Positions 52,875 through 62,849 are shown, numbered from the stretch's first letter. The stretch: DNA of 64,000 nucleotides from Prevotella sp. (GCA_016286995.1 JAEEVA010000014.1:1-64000), one strand, 5' to 3'. Program-made: numbers and translations. Notes: generated by a model from the sequence alone, not told the origin.

Positions 52875-55772
52875 TTATCGTTTGAGTTCCTCCTTCAGGT
52901 ATTTGGGGGTGTAGCCTTTGCGGCTCTTGGCCACTTCGGCAGGTGTGCCGGTGGTGAGGATGGTGCCGCCGCGGCGTCCGCCCTCCGGTCCCATGTCGAT
53001 GATGTGGTCGGCCTGACGGATGACGTCGAGGTTGTGTTCGATGACGATGACCGTATTACCACGGTCGACGAGTCGGCGCAGCACGTCCATCAGTATGCGA
53101 ATGTCCTCGAAGTGCAGGCCCGTGGTAGGCTCGTCGAGGATGAATACGGTACGCCCTGTGTCCTTCTTGGCCAGTTCGGCAGCCAGTTTCACGCGCTGGC
53201 TCTCACCGCCGCTGAGTGTCGTGGAGGGCTGTCCGAGTTTGATGTATCCGAGTCCGACGTCCTTCAGCGTCTTGATGCGTCGCAGGATGTCGGGCACGTT
53301 TTCGAAGAAGTCACAGGCCTGGTTGATGGTCATGTCGAGCACGTCGGCAATGGACTTGCCCTTGTAGCGCACTTCAAGTGTTTCGCGGTTGTAGCGCTTG
53401 CCGTGACATTCCTCGCAGGGCACCTGGATGTCGGGCAAAAAGTTCATCTCAATGGTTTTATAGCCATTGCCGCCGCACGTCTCGCAGCGGCCACCCTTGA
53501 CGTTAAATGAAAAGCGGCCTGGCTTGTAGCCGCGAATCTGGGCTTCGGGCAGGTTGACAAATAGGCTGCGAATATCGGAGAAGACGCCGGTATAGGTAGC
53601 CGGATTCGAGCGTGGCGTCCGTCCGATGGGCGTCTGGTCGACGTTGACTACCTTGTCGACATGCTCCAGACCCTCGATGCTGTCGTAGGGCATGGGAGCC
53701 TGCAGGGAACGGTAGAAATGGCGTGAGAGGATGGGGTAGAGCGTGTCGTTGATGAGCGTCGACTTGCCGGAACCCGAAACGCCAGTGACGACGATGAGCT
53801 TGCCTAAAGGAAACGCGACGTCGATGTTCTTGAGGTTGTTGCCGCGGCAGCCATGCAGTGTAAGTGTAGAGTGGAGAGTGGAGAGTGTAGAATTATCGGG
53901 GCAGCGAGAGCCATCAGGTCCTTTGGAAAACGAGGAAGGACGGTTTGATGCGACACTGTCGCAGCGTACAGAACCGTTGAGGTATTGGGCGGTCAGCGTG
54001 TTGCTTTTGAGCATGTCGGCCACGGTGCCCTGGAAGACCACTTCGCCGCCCTTGCGTCCGGCTCGGGGACCAATGTCAATAATGTAGTCGGCATGGAGCA
54101 TCATGTCGCGGTCGTGTTCAACGACGATGACGGTGTTGCCCAGGTCGCGCAGTTCCTTGAGCGAATGGATGAGGCGTTCGTTGTCGCGCTGGTGCAGACC
54201 GATGCTGGGCTCGTCGAGGATGTAGAGCACGTTGACCAGCTGCGAGCCGATTTGTGTGGCCAGTCGGATGCGCTGGCTCTCGCCGCCCGACAGGGAAGAC
54301 GTGCGACGGTTCAGGGCCAGATAGTCGAGACCCACGCCAAGCAGGAAGTCCAGTCGGGTGCGTATCTCCTTCAGGATTTCGCTGGCAATCTGAAGCTGCT
54401 GGTGGTCTAAGTGCTTTTCGCACTCGTCCAGCCATGAGCGCAACTCATTCAAATCCATGCTGGCCAGCTCGCTGATGTTCTTGTCCCAAATCTTATACGA
54501 CAGGGCTTCACGGTTCAGTCGCTGTCCGTGACACTCGGGACACTCGCACTCTGCCAGGAACTGGTCGGCCCACTTTTGTCCACCCGTGGAGTCGTCGCTC
54601 TCCATGACCGAGCGCAGGTACTTCACCACGCCGTCGAAGTCTACGAAGTAGTCGCTGCTGGTATGCACCAGTTCCTTGTCGATGCGCACGCTCTCCAATG
54701 AACCATAGAGAATCTCGTTGAGTGCTTCGTCAGGAATGTCGGCAATGGGTGTCTTCAGCTGGCAGTCGTGTTTGTGTAGGATGGCGTCTATCTGCCAGAA
54801 TATCATCTGGTTCTTGTATTTCCCTAAAGGAACGATGCCGCCCTCATGGATGCTCTGCTTGCGGTTGGGGATGACCTTCGTGAGGTCTATTTCGTTGATA
54901 TAGCCCAGACCCTTGCACCGCGGACAAGCCCCCTGTGGGGAGTTGAACGAGAAGGTGTTCGGTGCGGGGTCGCTGTAGGAGATGCCGGATGTCGGACACA
55001 TCAGTCGCCTGGAGAAGTGCTTGGCAGTTCCCGTCTCGTAGTCGATGATCATGATGAGGCCTTCGCCTTGCTTCATGGCTATCTGTACGCTTTTCCTCAG
55101 ACGCTCGTCCTGAACTTTTTCCCCATCGCTATGAACCATCAACCGGTCAATGACCACCTCGATGTCGTGCATCTTGTAGCGGTCGACCTTCATGCCCTGC
55201 GTCAGTTCCTGCAGTTCGCCGTCGACGCGGATGTGTACATAGCCCTTGCGGCGCATGCTCTCGAAGAGTTCGCGGTAGTGACCCTTGCGGCCTTGCACTA
55301 ATGGTGCCAGAATCAGGATTTTGCGACCGGCATAGTCGTGCTGTATCATGTCGATGACCTTCTCCTCGGTGTACTTCATCATCGGTTCGCCGGTCATGTA
55401 GCTGTAGGCCTTGCCGGCGCGGGCATAGAGCAGACGCAGGTAGTCGTAGATTTCCGTCGTGGTGCCTACGGTGGAGCGGGGGTTCTTGTTGGTGGTTTTC
55501 TGTTCGATGCTGATGACGGGCGACAGTCCCGTAATCTTGTCAACATCAGGACGTTCCATGCCTCCGAGGAAATTTCTTGCGTAGGCCGAGAAGGTCTCGA
55601 TGTAGCGGCGCTGTCCCTCGGCAAAGATGGTGTCGAAGGCCAGCGACGACTTGCCCGAGCCTGATAGTCCGGTAATGACCGTCAGGGAGTTGCGGGGAAT
55701 CTCGACGTCGATGTTTTTCAGGTTATGGACGCGGGCACCCCAGACGTTAATAGTCTCCTTGCTATTACTCAT
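52875..55772 (-). CDS. uvrA: Excinuclease ABC subunit A
   Basis: The 965-residue protein has two ABC ATPases: Walker [13 protein letters not shown] near residue 34 and [12 protein letters not shown] in the second half; ABC signatures [12 protein letters not shown] and [12 protein letters not shown]. Zinc modules are [17 protein letters not shown] and [11 protein letters not shown]...CEECHGKRY. It recognises damaged DNA and loads UvrB. A linker between the halves ([14 protein letters not shown]) is encoded by a heptad array, making the protein slightly longer than usual. The start codon overlaps the stop of the upstream gene by 8 nt, so translation is coupled. Confidence 0.96.
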   Translation of the reverse strand: MSNSKETINVWGARVHNLKNIDVEIPRNSLTVITGLSGSGKSSLAFDTIFAEGQRRYIETFSAYARNFLGGMERPDVDKITGLSPVISIEQKTTNKNPRSTVGTTTEIYDYLRLLYARAGKAYSYMTGEPMMKYTEEKVIDMIQHDYAGRKILILAPLVQGRKGHYRELFESMRRKGYVHIRVDGELQELTQGMKVDRYKMHDIEVVIDRLMVHSDGEKVQDERLRKSVQIAMKQGEGLIMIIDYETGTAKHFSRRLMCPTSGISYSDPAPNTFSFNSPQGACPRCKGLGYINEIDLTKVIPNRKQSIHEGGIVPLGKYKNQMIFWQIDAILHKHDCQLKTPIADIPDEALNEILYGSLESVRIDKELVHTSSDYFVDFDGVVKYLRSVMESDDSTGGQKWADQFLAECECPECHGQRLNREALSYKIWDKNISELASMDLNELRSWLDECEKHLDHQQLQIASEILKEIRTRLDFLLGVGLDYLALNRRTSSLSGGESQRIRLATQIGSQLVNVLYILDEPSIGLHQRDNERLIHSLKELRDLGNTVIVVEHDRDMMLHADYIIDIGPRAGRKGGEVVFQGTVADMLKSNTLTAQYLNGSVRCDSVASNRPSSFSKGPDGSRCPDNSTLSTLHSTLTLHGCRGNNLKNIDVAFPLGKLIVVTGVSGSGKSTLINDTLYPILSRHFYRSLQAPMPYDSIEGLEHVDKVVNVDQTPIGRTPRSNPATYTGVFSDIRSLFVNLPEAQIRGYKPGRFSFNVKGGRCETCGGNGYKTIEMNFLPDIQVPCEECHGKRYNRETLEVRYKGKSIADVLDMTINQACDFFENVPDILRRIKTLKDVGLGYIKLGQPSTTLSGGESQRVKLAAELAKKDTGRTVFILDEPTTGLHFEDIRILMDVLRRLVDRGNTVIVIEHNLDVIRQADHIIDMGPEGGRRGGTILTTGTPAEVAKSRKGYTPKYLKEELKR
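53857..53891 (-). repeat. Heptad array (GTGGAGA/GTGTAGA) inside uvrA
   Basis: Five heptads in frame, read as [10 protein letters not shown] on the minus strand, in the linker between the two ATPase halves. Confidence 0.88.
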
Positions 55773-56499
55773 CGCCGCCTCCGCTGGTACTTACCTCGTT
55801 GAAGCTGCGAATCAGGTTGATGTCGCGGCGGATGTTGTATTCGATGCCGTCGGCACCACGGGCCTTGACCAGCACGAAGTAGACGCCGTCCTTGACGGGG
55901 TGGCCGTTGTATTTGCCGTCCCATCCCTTCGAGATGTCTGTCCATTCAAAGAGCTTCTGTCCCCAGCGGTTGAAGATGTAGCCGTGGAACTCGACGATGC
56001 TCTTGTAGTGGCCCGTGCTGTTGGGGTCATCACTGTTGACGCCCTTGGCACCATAGATATCGTTGATGTGGTCGTCGTTGGGCGAGAAGGCGTTGGGCAT
56101 CTCCAGATGACTCTCGCTGATGGTGACGCGGAACTCAGCCGACGACACGAGTTCGCCTTCCTGCATGACCTTCAGCGTCACGGTGGTCAGGCCGGACTCT
56201 GTGAAGTTGTACTCCGTATCCTCCTCGTAGCGCGTCACCTCGCTGCTGCTGTCGTTGGCGCCCTTATGACTGAAGTGCCATTCCAGCGTGGCACCCTCGT
56301 CCAGCGACGAGGCATTGGCCTTGAACGAGACACGCAGGGGAGCTTCCTCTGTGAATTCCGCAGCCTGCTCGTCGGGAATTGCCGTGACGGTAACTTCCTC
56401 GCCGTTCTTCAGGTACGTTGCGGTGGGTGCAATGTCTGCAAAGACGTGCAAAGAGGTCATGAAAACCACCAAAGTGGCTATTATTCTGCTTGTTTTCAT
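55765..56499 (-). CDS. Secreted protein with CHU_C (T9SS type B) C-terminal domain
   Basis: The 244-residue protein has a signal peptide ([21 protein letters not shown]) and a PKD/Ig-like middle ([19 protein letters not shown]). The C-terminal module reads [19 protein letters not shown]...[11 protein letters not shown]...[17 protein letters not shown]. That module matches the gliding-motility-associated CHU_C domain, which directs export through the type IX secretion system in Bacteroidetes. It implies T9SS genes elsewhere. It ends 8 nt inside uvrA. Confidence 0.85.
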   Translation of the reverse strand: MKTSRIIATLVVFMTSLHVFADIAPTATYLKNGEEVTVTAIPDEQAAEFTEEAPLRVSFKANASSLDEGATLEWHFSHKGANDSSSEVTRYEEDTEYNFTESGLTTVTLKVMQEGELVSSAEFRVTISESHLEMPNAFSPNDDHINDIYGAKGVNSDDPNSTGHYKSIVEFHGYIFNRWGQKLFEWTDISKGWDGKYNGHPVKDGVYFVLVKARGADGIEYNIRRDINLIRSFNEVSTSGGGDE

Positions 56500-56520
56500 C
56501 TTGAAAAAGAAATAATTTGT

Positions 56521-56529
56521 GCAAAATTA
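56521..56529 (-). promoter_or_regulatory. Promoter -7 element of the CHU_C-protein/uvrA operon
   Basis: TAATTTTGC on the minus strand, 21 nt before the ATG, in a divergent promoter region. Confidence 0.6.
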
Positions 56530-56562
56530 GCGAAAAAAGTCGGACTTCCGCATCTTTTTTTG

Positions 56563-56570
56563 TAATTTTG
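56563..56570 (+). promoter_or_regulatory. Promoter -7 element of the binding-protein/PorT-like operon
   Basis: TAATTTTG, 28 nt before the ATG at 56599. Confidence 0.55.
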
Positions 56571-56598
56571 TAGCGCAAAACTGAAAAATAGTTGAATT

Positions 56599-57747
56599 AT
56601 GAGACGTTTTTTACTATATTTCCTCGTGTTGGCAGCCTTTTCCATGACTGCTGCAACATCTTTGGCGCAGACCGACAAGGACATGCGCCAGCGTGAAATC
56701 CGAGTGGGTGTTATGTTGCCCTTGCACGACATCAATGGTGACGGCAAACGCATGGTGGAATACTATCGCGGTGTGCTGATGGCCTGCGACAGTCTGAAAC
56801 TGAATGGTGTGTCGACCAACATCTGTGCCTGGAACCTGGCCGAGGACGGTGACATTAGCGAGGTGCTCAGCGACCCGCGTGCTGCCGACCGTGACCTGAT
56901 CATCGGTCCGTTGTACACGAAGCAGGTGAAGACTCTGGGTGATTTTGCCAAGGCCCACGACATCCGTCTTCTCATTCCGTTCTCCGTCAGTTCCACGGAA
57001 GTGTACGACAACGGCAACATCTTCCAGGTGTACCAGAACGGCAACACGCTGAACGAGTCGTATGTGTACCATTTCTACCAGCGTTTCAAGGACTACCACA
57101 CCATCGTCGTCGACTGTAACGACTCGACCAGTACGAAGGGTGGCTTTACCAGTGCGCTGCGCCGTAAGCTGGAACAGGAAAGTAACGTCTATTCCATTAC
57201 CAACCTGAAGTCGAGCGAGAGCATGTTCCGCAAGTGCTTCTCCACCTCCCAGCCCAATGTCGTCGTGCTGAATACGAGCCGCTCTGCTGAGTTGAGCGTC
57301 GCCTTTGCCAAGCTGAACGGTCTGGTGACGAGCTATCCGCAGATACAGGTGGCAATGTTCGGCTATCCTGAATGGCTGCAGTACACACGTTCGCACCTTG
57401 ACAATTTCTATAAGTTCGACGTTTACGTGCCTTCGACCTACTATATGGACCCGCTGTCGGCTCGTACAGCCCGTCTGAAGCAGAAGTACCGCTGGAATTT
57501 CCATCAGGACATGCAGAACTATCCTCAGCGCTTTGCCGCCGCCGGTTTCGACCATGCCTACTTCTTCATCCGCGGACTCCATCTGTATGGCAAGAAGTTC
57601 TCCGGAGCTGCCGGTGTGGTGGGCTATACCCCCGTACAGTCGCCCTTGCATTTCGAGCGTATCGGCAATGGCGGCATGCAGAACCGTGCCACGATGCTGG
57701 TACACTACATGAAGGAGGGGCGTATTGAAACGATAAACTACTTCTAA
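56599..57747 (+). CDS. Periplasmic-binding-protein-like (PBP1 fold) protein
   Basis: The 382-residue protein has a signal peptide (MRRFLLYFLVLAAFSMTAATSLA). It has the fold pattern of branched-chain amino-acid-type receptors: IRVGVMLPLHDINGDGKRMVEYYRGVLMA, DLIIGPLYTKQVKTLGDFA, and a hinge IRLLIPFSV. Bacteroidales carry such proteins, often with a LysM module, without an ABC transporter nearby. This copy has no LysM motif I can see. The ligand is unknown. It is followed after 3 nt by a PorT-like barrel gene, which suggests an envelope role. Confidence 0.78.
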   Translation: MRRFLLYFLVLAAFSMTAATSLAQTDKDMRQREIRVGVMLPLHDINGDGKRMVEYYRGVLMACDSLKLNGVSTNICAWNLAEDGDISEVLSDPRAADRDLIIGPLYTKQVKTLGDFAKAHDIRLLIPFSVSSTEVYDNGNIFQVYQNGNTLNESYVYHFYQRFKDYHTIVVDCNDSTSTKGGFTSALRRKLEQESNVYSITNLKSSESMFRKCFSTSQPNVVVLNTSRSAELSVAFAKLNGLVTSYPQIQVAMFGYPEWLQYTRSHLDNFYKFDVYVPSTYYMDPLSARTARLKQKYRWNFHQDMQNYPQRFAAAGFDHAYFFIRGLHLYGKKFSGAAGVVGYTPVQSPLHFERIGNGGMQNRATMLVHYMKEGRIETINYF

Positions 57748-57750
57748 GCG

Positions 57751-58548
57751 ATGATGGGCTATATATATAATAAGGTGTATGGTGTGGTGAGAAGGACTTT
57801 TCTTTTTTGCCTTTTCACCTTTTTACCATCGACCATGATGGCCCAGGTCGGCGAATACCGTACCGATTTTGCCGTAGGTGTGAACGGTGGATACCTGATG
57901 AACAAGATTGCCTTTGTCCCTGAAGTGCCGCAGAAGTATTATGGCGGATTGACGGGCGGTCTGACGCTACGCTACACCTGTGAGAAGTATTTTAAAAGCA
58001 TCTGTGCCATTGTGGCCGAAGTGAACTATGCACAGATGGGATGGGAAGAAGACATCCTCGACATGGACGACCAGCCCGTCTACTACTATGGCGACGACGA
58101 CAAGACCAATCCCCTGTATTACAAGCGCAGAATCAACTACTTTCAGATTCCCCTCATGGCCCGACTGGGTTGGGGTAGGGAGCGCAAGGGTTTCCAGGCT
58201 TTCTTTCAGATTGGTCCGCAGATAGGCTTCTACAGCAGCGAAAGCACCGACACGAATGTTGAGCAAGGAAAGAATACGCAGAACCAGCGTGCCTCCTATA
58301 TCGTTGCCCAGGAGACGATGCCCGTCGAGAAAAAGATGGATTACGGCATTACGGGTGGTGTCGGTCTGGAGTTCTCTCATCCCAAGGTAGGCCATTTCCT
58401 GCTGGAAGGCCGCTACTACTTCGGACTGGGTAACATCTACGGCAACACCAAGCAGGACTATTTTGCCAGGTCCAATCATGGTGCCATCATCATCAAGATG
58501 TCGTACCTCTTCGATATCATCCGTACCAAGAACGACAAGATCAAGTAA
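57751..58548 (+). CDS. PorT-like outer-membrane beta-barrel protein
   Basis: The 265-residue protein has an N-terminal signal (FLFCLFTFLPSTMMAQ) and alternating amphipathic strands: FAVGVNGGYLMNKIAF, YFQIPLMARLGWG, FFQIGPQIGFYSS, and MDYGITGGVGLEF. It ends in strands rich in aromatic residues. This is the PorT/OMP_b-brl_2 layout; PorT itself is part of T9SS in Porphyromonas. Its signal peptide is partly encoded by a degenerate CTTTTCA-type heptad run (57798-57828). It is likely co-transcribed with the preceding gene. Confidence 0.8.
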   Translation: MMGYIYNKVYGVVRRTFLFCLFTFLPSTMMAQVGEYRTDFAVGVNGGYLMNKIAFVPEVPQKYYGGLTGGLTLRYTCEKYFKSICAIVAEVNYAQMGWEEDILDMDDQPVYYYGDDDKTNPLYYKRRINYFQIPLMARLGWGRERKGFQAFFQIGPQIGFYSSESTDTNVEQGKNTQNQRASYIVAQETMPVEKKMDYGITGGVGLEFSHPKVGHFLLEGRYYFGLGNIYGNTKQDYFARSNHGAIIIKMSYLFDIIRTKNDKIK

Positions 58549-58574
58549 ACATTAAATATTAAAGATTAAACGTT
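58547..58574 (+). repeat. Heptad array (AAACATT/AAATATT) abutting a start codon
   Basis: AAACATT AAATATT AAAGATT AAACGTT runs from the last bases of the PorT-like stop codon to the base before the transporter ATG at 58575. Confidence 0.85.
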
Positions 58575-60101
58575 ATGTTTGAAAACCAACCTAAAGGACT
58601 TTTTGCGTTGGCACTGGCCAACACAGGTGAGCGATTCGGCTACTATACCATGCTGGCCGTCTTCGCATTGTTTCTGAGAGCCAACTACGGCTTGGACGCA
58701 GGATGGGCAGGTGAAATCTACAGCGATTTCCTCATGCTCGTCTATTTCTTCCCCTTGGTGGGTGGCTGGATGGCCGACAAGTTCGGCTTTGGTAAGATGG
58801 TGACATGGGGTATCATGATTATGTTTGCCGGTTACGTGCTGCTTTCCGTACCTCTTGGTGGCGACACTTTCGCCCTGATTGTCATGCTGGCAGCCCTGCT
58901 GTTCATCGGCTTCGGCACAGGTATGTTCAAAGGCAACCTGCAGGTGATGGTCGGCGACCTGTACAACGACCCGAAGTATGCTGACAAGCGCGATGCGGGC
59001 TTCTCCATCTTCTACATGGCCATCAACATTGGTGCCCTGTTTGCACCGACGGCAGCCGTGAAAATCATGGAGTGGGCACAGCAGAACCTGGGCGTTAGCG
59101 TCAACGACAGCTACCATTTCGCCTTTGCCGTGGCCTGCGCTTCGCTCATTCTGTCTATCGCTATCTACTACATGTTCCGCAGCACCTTCCGCCATGTCGA
59201 AGGTGGAAAGAAAAAGGCTGGTGAGGCTGCCGTCGTCGACGACCTCACACCCGAGCAGACCAAGGAGCGTCTCATTGCACTGGGTCTGGTCTTTGCCGTG
59301 GTCATCTTCTTCTGGATGGCATTCCACCAGAATGGTCTCTCGCTGACTTACTTTGCCGACGAGTTCACGGCACAGAGTGCTACCGGCGTACAGGGTATGG
59401 CCTTCAACGTCTGGAACCTTGTGGCTGTCATCTTCATTATCTATGCCGGCTTCTCTCTGTATCAGGGCAAGACAGCCAAGACCAAGGGCATCTCGGCACT
59501 GGTCATCGTACTGGCCGTGGCCTTCCTCATCTTCAGCTATTCTGTTCAGGAAGGTGTCGTGAAGGTCAGTGCTCCTATCTTCCAGCAATTCAATCCCTTC
59601 TATGTCGTAGCCCTTACACCGGTATCACTGGCCTTGTTCGGCTGGTTGGCATCGAAGGGCAAGGAGCCCTCTGCTCCTCGTAAGATAGCCTATGGTATGC
59701 TGGTGGCTGGTGTAGCCTTCTGCCTCATGGCCTTCTTTTCCTTCGGACTGCCGTTGCCGCAGACCGTACCGGGTGCCGACGGTAATCCCGTTGCAGTGCA
59801 TGTGGCCGACGTATCGCCCAATCTGCTCATTGGCACCTACCTCATCCTGACCTTTGCCGAGCTGCTGCTCTCACCGATGGGCATCTCGTTCGTTTCGAAG
59901 GTAGCACCTCCCAAGTACAAGGGTGCCTGCATGGGTGGCTGGTTTGTGTCTACTGCGCTTGGCAATAAGCTCGTCAGCGTCAGTGCCTATCTTTGGGGCG
60001 GTCTGCCTCTCTGGCTGGTATGGAGCGTGTTCATCGTGCTCTGCCTGCTGTCTGCTGCCTTCATGTTCTCCGTCATGAAACGTCTGGAGAAAGTTTGTTA
60101 A
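58575..60101 (+). CDS. POT/PTR-family peptide transporter
   Basis: The 508-residue protein has about twelve membrane helices. It carries the POT signature region NTGERFGYYTMLAVFALFL in helix 1, GWAGEIYSDF, and FYMAINIGALFAP in helix 5. The ExxER proton-coupling motif reads NTGER, so the first Glu is replaced, as I recall for other Bacteroidales members. It imports di- or tripeptides with protons. The stop codon is inside the left arm of a 35-bp inverted repeat. Confidence 0.93.
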   Translation: MFENQPKGLFALALANTGERFGYYTMLAVFALFLRANYGLDAGWAGEIYSDFLMLVYFFPLVGGWMADKFGFGKMVTWGIMIMFAGYVLLSVPLGGDTFALIVMLAALLFIGFGTGMFKGNLQVMVGDLYNDPKYADKRDAGFSIFYMAINIGALFAPTAAVKIMEWAQQNLGVSVNDSYHFAFAVACASLILSIAIYYMFRSTFRHVEGGKKKAGEAAVVDDLTPEQTKERLIALGLVFAVVIFFWMAFHQNGLSLTYFADEFTAQSATGVQGMAFNVWNLVAVIFIIYAGFSLYQGKTAKTKGISALVIVLAVAFLIFSYSVQEGVVKVSAPIFQQFNPFYVVALTPVSLALFGWLASKGKEPSAPRKIAYGMLVAGVAFCLMAFFSFGLPLPQTVPGADGNPVAVHVADVSPNLLIGTYLILTFAELLLSPMGISFVSKVAPPKYKGACMGGWFVSTALGNKLVSVSAYLWGGLPLWLVWSVFIVLCLLSAAFMFSVMKRLEKVC

Positions 60102-60215
60102 GGTAAAAGTGAAGAGTGAAAAATTTGCTACCGCCATGATGATGCGACGTGCAGGAGCTTTATGCTTGATGCTATATTGTGCGGTAGCAAATTTTTCACT
60201 TTTCACTTTTACCTT
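60100..60215 (+). repeat. 35-bp inverted repeat around a start codon
   Basis: Left arm 60100-60134 and right arm 60181-60215 are inverse complements with one mismatch and a 46-nt loop. Each arm contains GTGAAAA/TTTTCAC heptads plus a unique 13-nt AATTTGCTACCGC end. The loop holds the ATG triplet run that starts the next gene. Confidence 0.92.
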
Positions 60216-61128
60216 TTCACTTTGCCCCGTAGGGGCTCAGACGCTCGTCGAGCTGAACTGTGAGAACCTGTTTGACTGCCGTCACGACTCACTGAAGCAA
60301 GATACTGAGTGGTTGCCCGAAGGCCAGCGCCACTGGACTCCTGCCCGATACTGGCGAAAAGTGAACAGTATCGGGCAGGAGATTCTTTCATGTCAGGAGA
60401 ATGGCATCCCTGACCTCGTAGCACTGGTAGAAGTGGAAAACGATTCAGTCGTTTTCGATATGACACGGCGTTCACTGTTGCGTAATGCCGGCTACGAATA
60501 CCTCATGACCGAGTCGCCCGATGTCCGTGGCATCGACGTGGCCTTGCTCTATCAGCCTGCGACGTTCCGCCCCATCTGCTACGACTATCTCACCATTACG
60601 CCGTTAGAAGACATGCGTCCCACACGTGACATCCTGTATGTTCAAGGGGAAACCTTGAACAGCGATACCCTGCATGTCTTTGTGGTCCATGCCCCCAGCC
60701 GCTTTGGCGGTGAACGGTCCACGCGTCCCAACCGCCGTCTGATTGCCGACAAGCTGTTGGAGACCATCCACCGTTTGCCGTCCGATGCCAAGGTCGTAGT
60801 GGCCGGTGACTTCAACGACTATGCCGACAGTCCTGCCCTGACATATCTGGAGCAGCATGCCCTGCATATCATTAGCCGCGATGCCCATGGTCGGTATGGC
60901 GCTGAGGGTACCTACCGCTATCAGGGACGTTGGCAGAGCATCGACCACGTGCTGGTGAGCAACGCCCTATTGCCTTCCGTCGAGCAAGTCTATGTCAACG
61001 ATGCCCCCTTTCTGATGGAGGAAGACAAAAAGTACGGAGGAGTCAAACCCCTCCGTACCTTCAATGGTTATCGCTACCAGAAAGGCTTCAGCGACCATTT
61101 GCCGCTGGTGGTCCGTTTCCGGTTCTAA
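60136..61128 (+). CDS. Secreted endonuclease/exonuclease/phosphatase-family protein
   Basis: The start at 60136 (MMMRRAGALCLML) gives 330 residues with a signal peptide. The track start GTG (60109) lies in the repeat arm. The fold motifs are complete: LNCENLFD, LVEVEN with the metal Glu, VVAGDFND, SIDHVLVS and SDHLPLV with the catalytic His. It could act on nucleic acid, phosphoinositide-like or other phosphoesters outside the cytoplasm. Residues ANFSLFTFTFSL of the signal region are read from the right arm of the inverted repeat, and the start codon sits in its loop. Translation is thus probably affected by this hairpin. Confidence 0.87.
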   Translation: MMMRRAGALCLMLYCAVANFSLFTFTFSLCPVGAQTLVELNCENLFDCRHDSLKQDTEWLPEGQRHWTPARYWRKVNSIGQEILSCQENGIPDLVALVEVENDSVVFDMTRRSLLRNAGYEYLMTESPDVRGIDVALLYQPATFRPICYDYLTITPLEDMRPTRDILYVQGETLNSDTLHVFVVHAPSRFGGERSTRPNRRLIADKLLETIHRLPSDAKVVVAGDFNDYADSPALTYLEQHALHIISRDAHGRYGAEGTYRYQGRWQSIDHVLVSNALLPSVEQVYVNDAPFLMEEDKKYGGVKPLRTFNGYRYQKGFSDHLPLVVRFRF

Positions 61129-61142
61129 GCCTTTCCGTCTGC

Positions 61143-62609
61143 TTACTCGTTCTGCAGGTACACCACGAATCCGCCACGCTTGCCGGTCGGATAGATACCC
61201 TTAATCACAAGCATCTGGTCCTTGGCGTCCTTGACAGCCTGCTGCAGGTCGTCGAACGAGCGCATCGGCGTGTCGTTAACCTGCTGGATGATGAAGCCCT
61301 TAGGTACGCCGGCATCCTTCATCTTACCTCCGTTGACCTTCAGCACTTCCAGACCGTACGAGATTTCCAGCTGCTTCTTCTGAGAGTCGGTCACAGGACG
61401 GACGTCGATGCCTAAGACGTCGATGTCGGCATTCTTTACCACCTTCGTATTGCCCTGCTCGTTCTTCAGCGTCAGTGTGGCACTCTTCTCCTTCTTGTTG
61501 CGCAGATACTTCACTACCACCTTGTCGCCGGGACGCTTCTGGGCAATGATGCCCTGTAGCTCACCGAACTGCTTCACCTTCTGACCGTCCACATGGGTGA
61601 TGACGTCGCCCTTCTGGATGCCGGCATCGGCAGCAGCACCGTCGTCAATGACCTTGGCCACATAGACGCCTTCCATCGTACCGAAGTCCTCAACCTCCTT
61701 GTCCTGATCTTTCTGGGAGTCTACATAGTCCTTGAGCGACGAACCCTGAATACCAATCATGGCGCGCTGGTAGGTGCCGTACTTCTTGAAGTCCTCGATG
61801 GCCTTGCTCACGATGGTGGTGGGGATGGCAAAGCCGTAGCCGATGTTCGAACCCGTGGGTGAGGCCAGCATGGCGTTGATGCCGATGAGCTCACCACGTG
61901 TGTTGACCAGTGCACCACCCGAGTTACCCTGGTTGATGGCGGCATCGGTCTGAATCATCGAGCTGACACCCTGACCCATCGAACGGGCCTTGGCGCTGAC
62001 GATACCTGCTGTCACGGTGTTATTCAGGCCTAACGGGTTACCAACGGCCAGCACCCATTCGCCAACCTTCACGTCGTCGCTGTTGGCAATGACGATAGCG
62101 GGCAGGTCCTTGGCGTCAATCTTGATGAGGGCGAGGTCGGTGGTGGCATCGGCGCCGATGATGCGGGCAGAGTATTCCTTCGAATTCTCGTTCAGCGTGA
62201 CGGTCAGCTCGTCGGCACCGTCTACCACGTGGTTGTTGGTGACGATGTATCCGTCAGCCGAAATGATGACACCTGAACCTGCAGCAGCACGCTTCGGAGT
62301 CTGTACCTGGCGCTTGCGGGGACTGCCCTGCTGACCCTGACCACGTCCGAAGAAACCGCCAAACGGGTCGCTGAAGAAGTCCTCGAAGGGATCGCTGTAT
62401 TCCACGGTCTGCACCTTGGAATTAATGACCGACTTGATGTAGACCACCGACGGCAGCGACTTTTCGGCAGCGTAAGTCAGATCTACGGGTTGTCCTGGTG
62501 TTGCTGCAGCGGCAGCTGGTGCGGCCTGTGTCTGATTGCACGAGGCTGCTGAGAATGCTACAACCAGCATATACAGTGCTGGCATCATGCTCTTTACAAT
62601 CTTTTTCAT
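61143..62609 (-). CDS. degP: HtrA/DegP-type periplasmic serine protease
   Basis: The ATG at 62609 gives 488 residues. The signal ends in a lipobox-like AFSAASC, so it may be lipid-anchored. The catalytic triad is His127 (TNNHVVDG), Asp158 (TTDLALIKI) and Ser230 (QGNSGGALV). Two PDZ domains follow (GVYVAKVIDDGAAADAGIQ; KDAGVPKGFIIQQVND). It degrades or refolds misfolded envelope proteins. It has its own promoter 92 nt upstream, and heptads lie in the leader. Confidence 0.95.
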   Translation of the reverse strand: MKKIVKSMMPALYMLVVAFSAASCNQTQAAPAAAAATPGQPVDLTYAAEKSLPSVVYIKSVINSKVQTVEYSDPFEDFFSDPFGGFFGRGQGQQGSPRKRQVQTPKRAAAGSGVIISADGYIVTNNHVVDGADELTVTLNENSKEYSARIIGADATTDLALIKIDAKDLPAIVIANSDDVKVGEWVLAVGNPLGLNNTVTAGIVSAKARSMGQGVSSMIQTDAAINQGNSGGALVNTRGELIGINAMLASPTGSNIGYGFAIPTTIVSKAIEDFKKYGTYQRAMIGIQGSSLKDYVDSQKDQDKEVEDFGTMEGVYVAKVIDDGAAADAGIQKGDVITHVDGQKVKQFGELQGIIAQKRPGDKVVVKYLRNKKEKSATLTLKNEQGNTKVVKNADIDVLGIDVRPVTDSQKKQLEISYGLEVLKVNGGKMKDAGVPKGFIIQQVNDTPMRSFDDLQQAVKDAKDQMLVIKGIYPTGKRGGFVVYLQNE

Positions 62610-62615
62610 GTTTCT

Positions 62616-62650
62616 CAATTTACAATTAAACTATTTACTATTTACATTTA
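62616..62650 (-). repeat. Heptad array in the degP leader
   Basis: On the plus strand, CAATTTA CAATTAA ACTATTT ACTATTT ACATTTA, located between the promoter and the degP start codon. Confidence 0.65.
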
Positions 62651-62700
62651 TTTCTCGTTTCGGGAACTTTGCTATTCGCCCCCAGTCATCGTTTGACAGT

Positions 62701-62735
62701 GCAAATATAGGGTCAAAAATCGGAATACTGACAAA
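62701..62735 (-). promoter_or_regulatory. Promoter of degP
   Basis: TATATTTGC on the minus strand (plus 62701-62709), with TTTG (plus 62732-62735) 22 nt upstream. Confidence 0.6.
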
Positions 62736-62814
62736 ATGTCATGTATTTTTGTCTTGATTTAACACTTCTGCCCCAATGCTTAACGGGCGTTAGAAATTAA
62801 CGCTCAAAATGTGA

Positions 62815-62849
62815 AAAGACTGACAAAATTAACTATTTTGCCAGTCTTT
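62815..62849 (-). terminator. Terminator-like hairpin between the dehydrogenase gene and degP
   Basis: AAAGACTG-A-CAAAAT / ATTTTG-C-CAGTCTTT, with a small GCGTTA/TAACGC hairpin next to it (62787-62803). No other feature was seen in 62736-62880. Confidence 0.65.

Noticed and set aside
58575-58640. Loss-of-function of the POT transporter from the missing first Glu of ExxER
   Set aside because: The NTGER form is, as I recall, common in Bacteroidales POT proteins, so I do not treat it as a defect.
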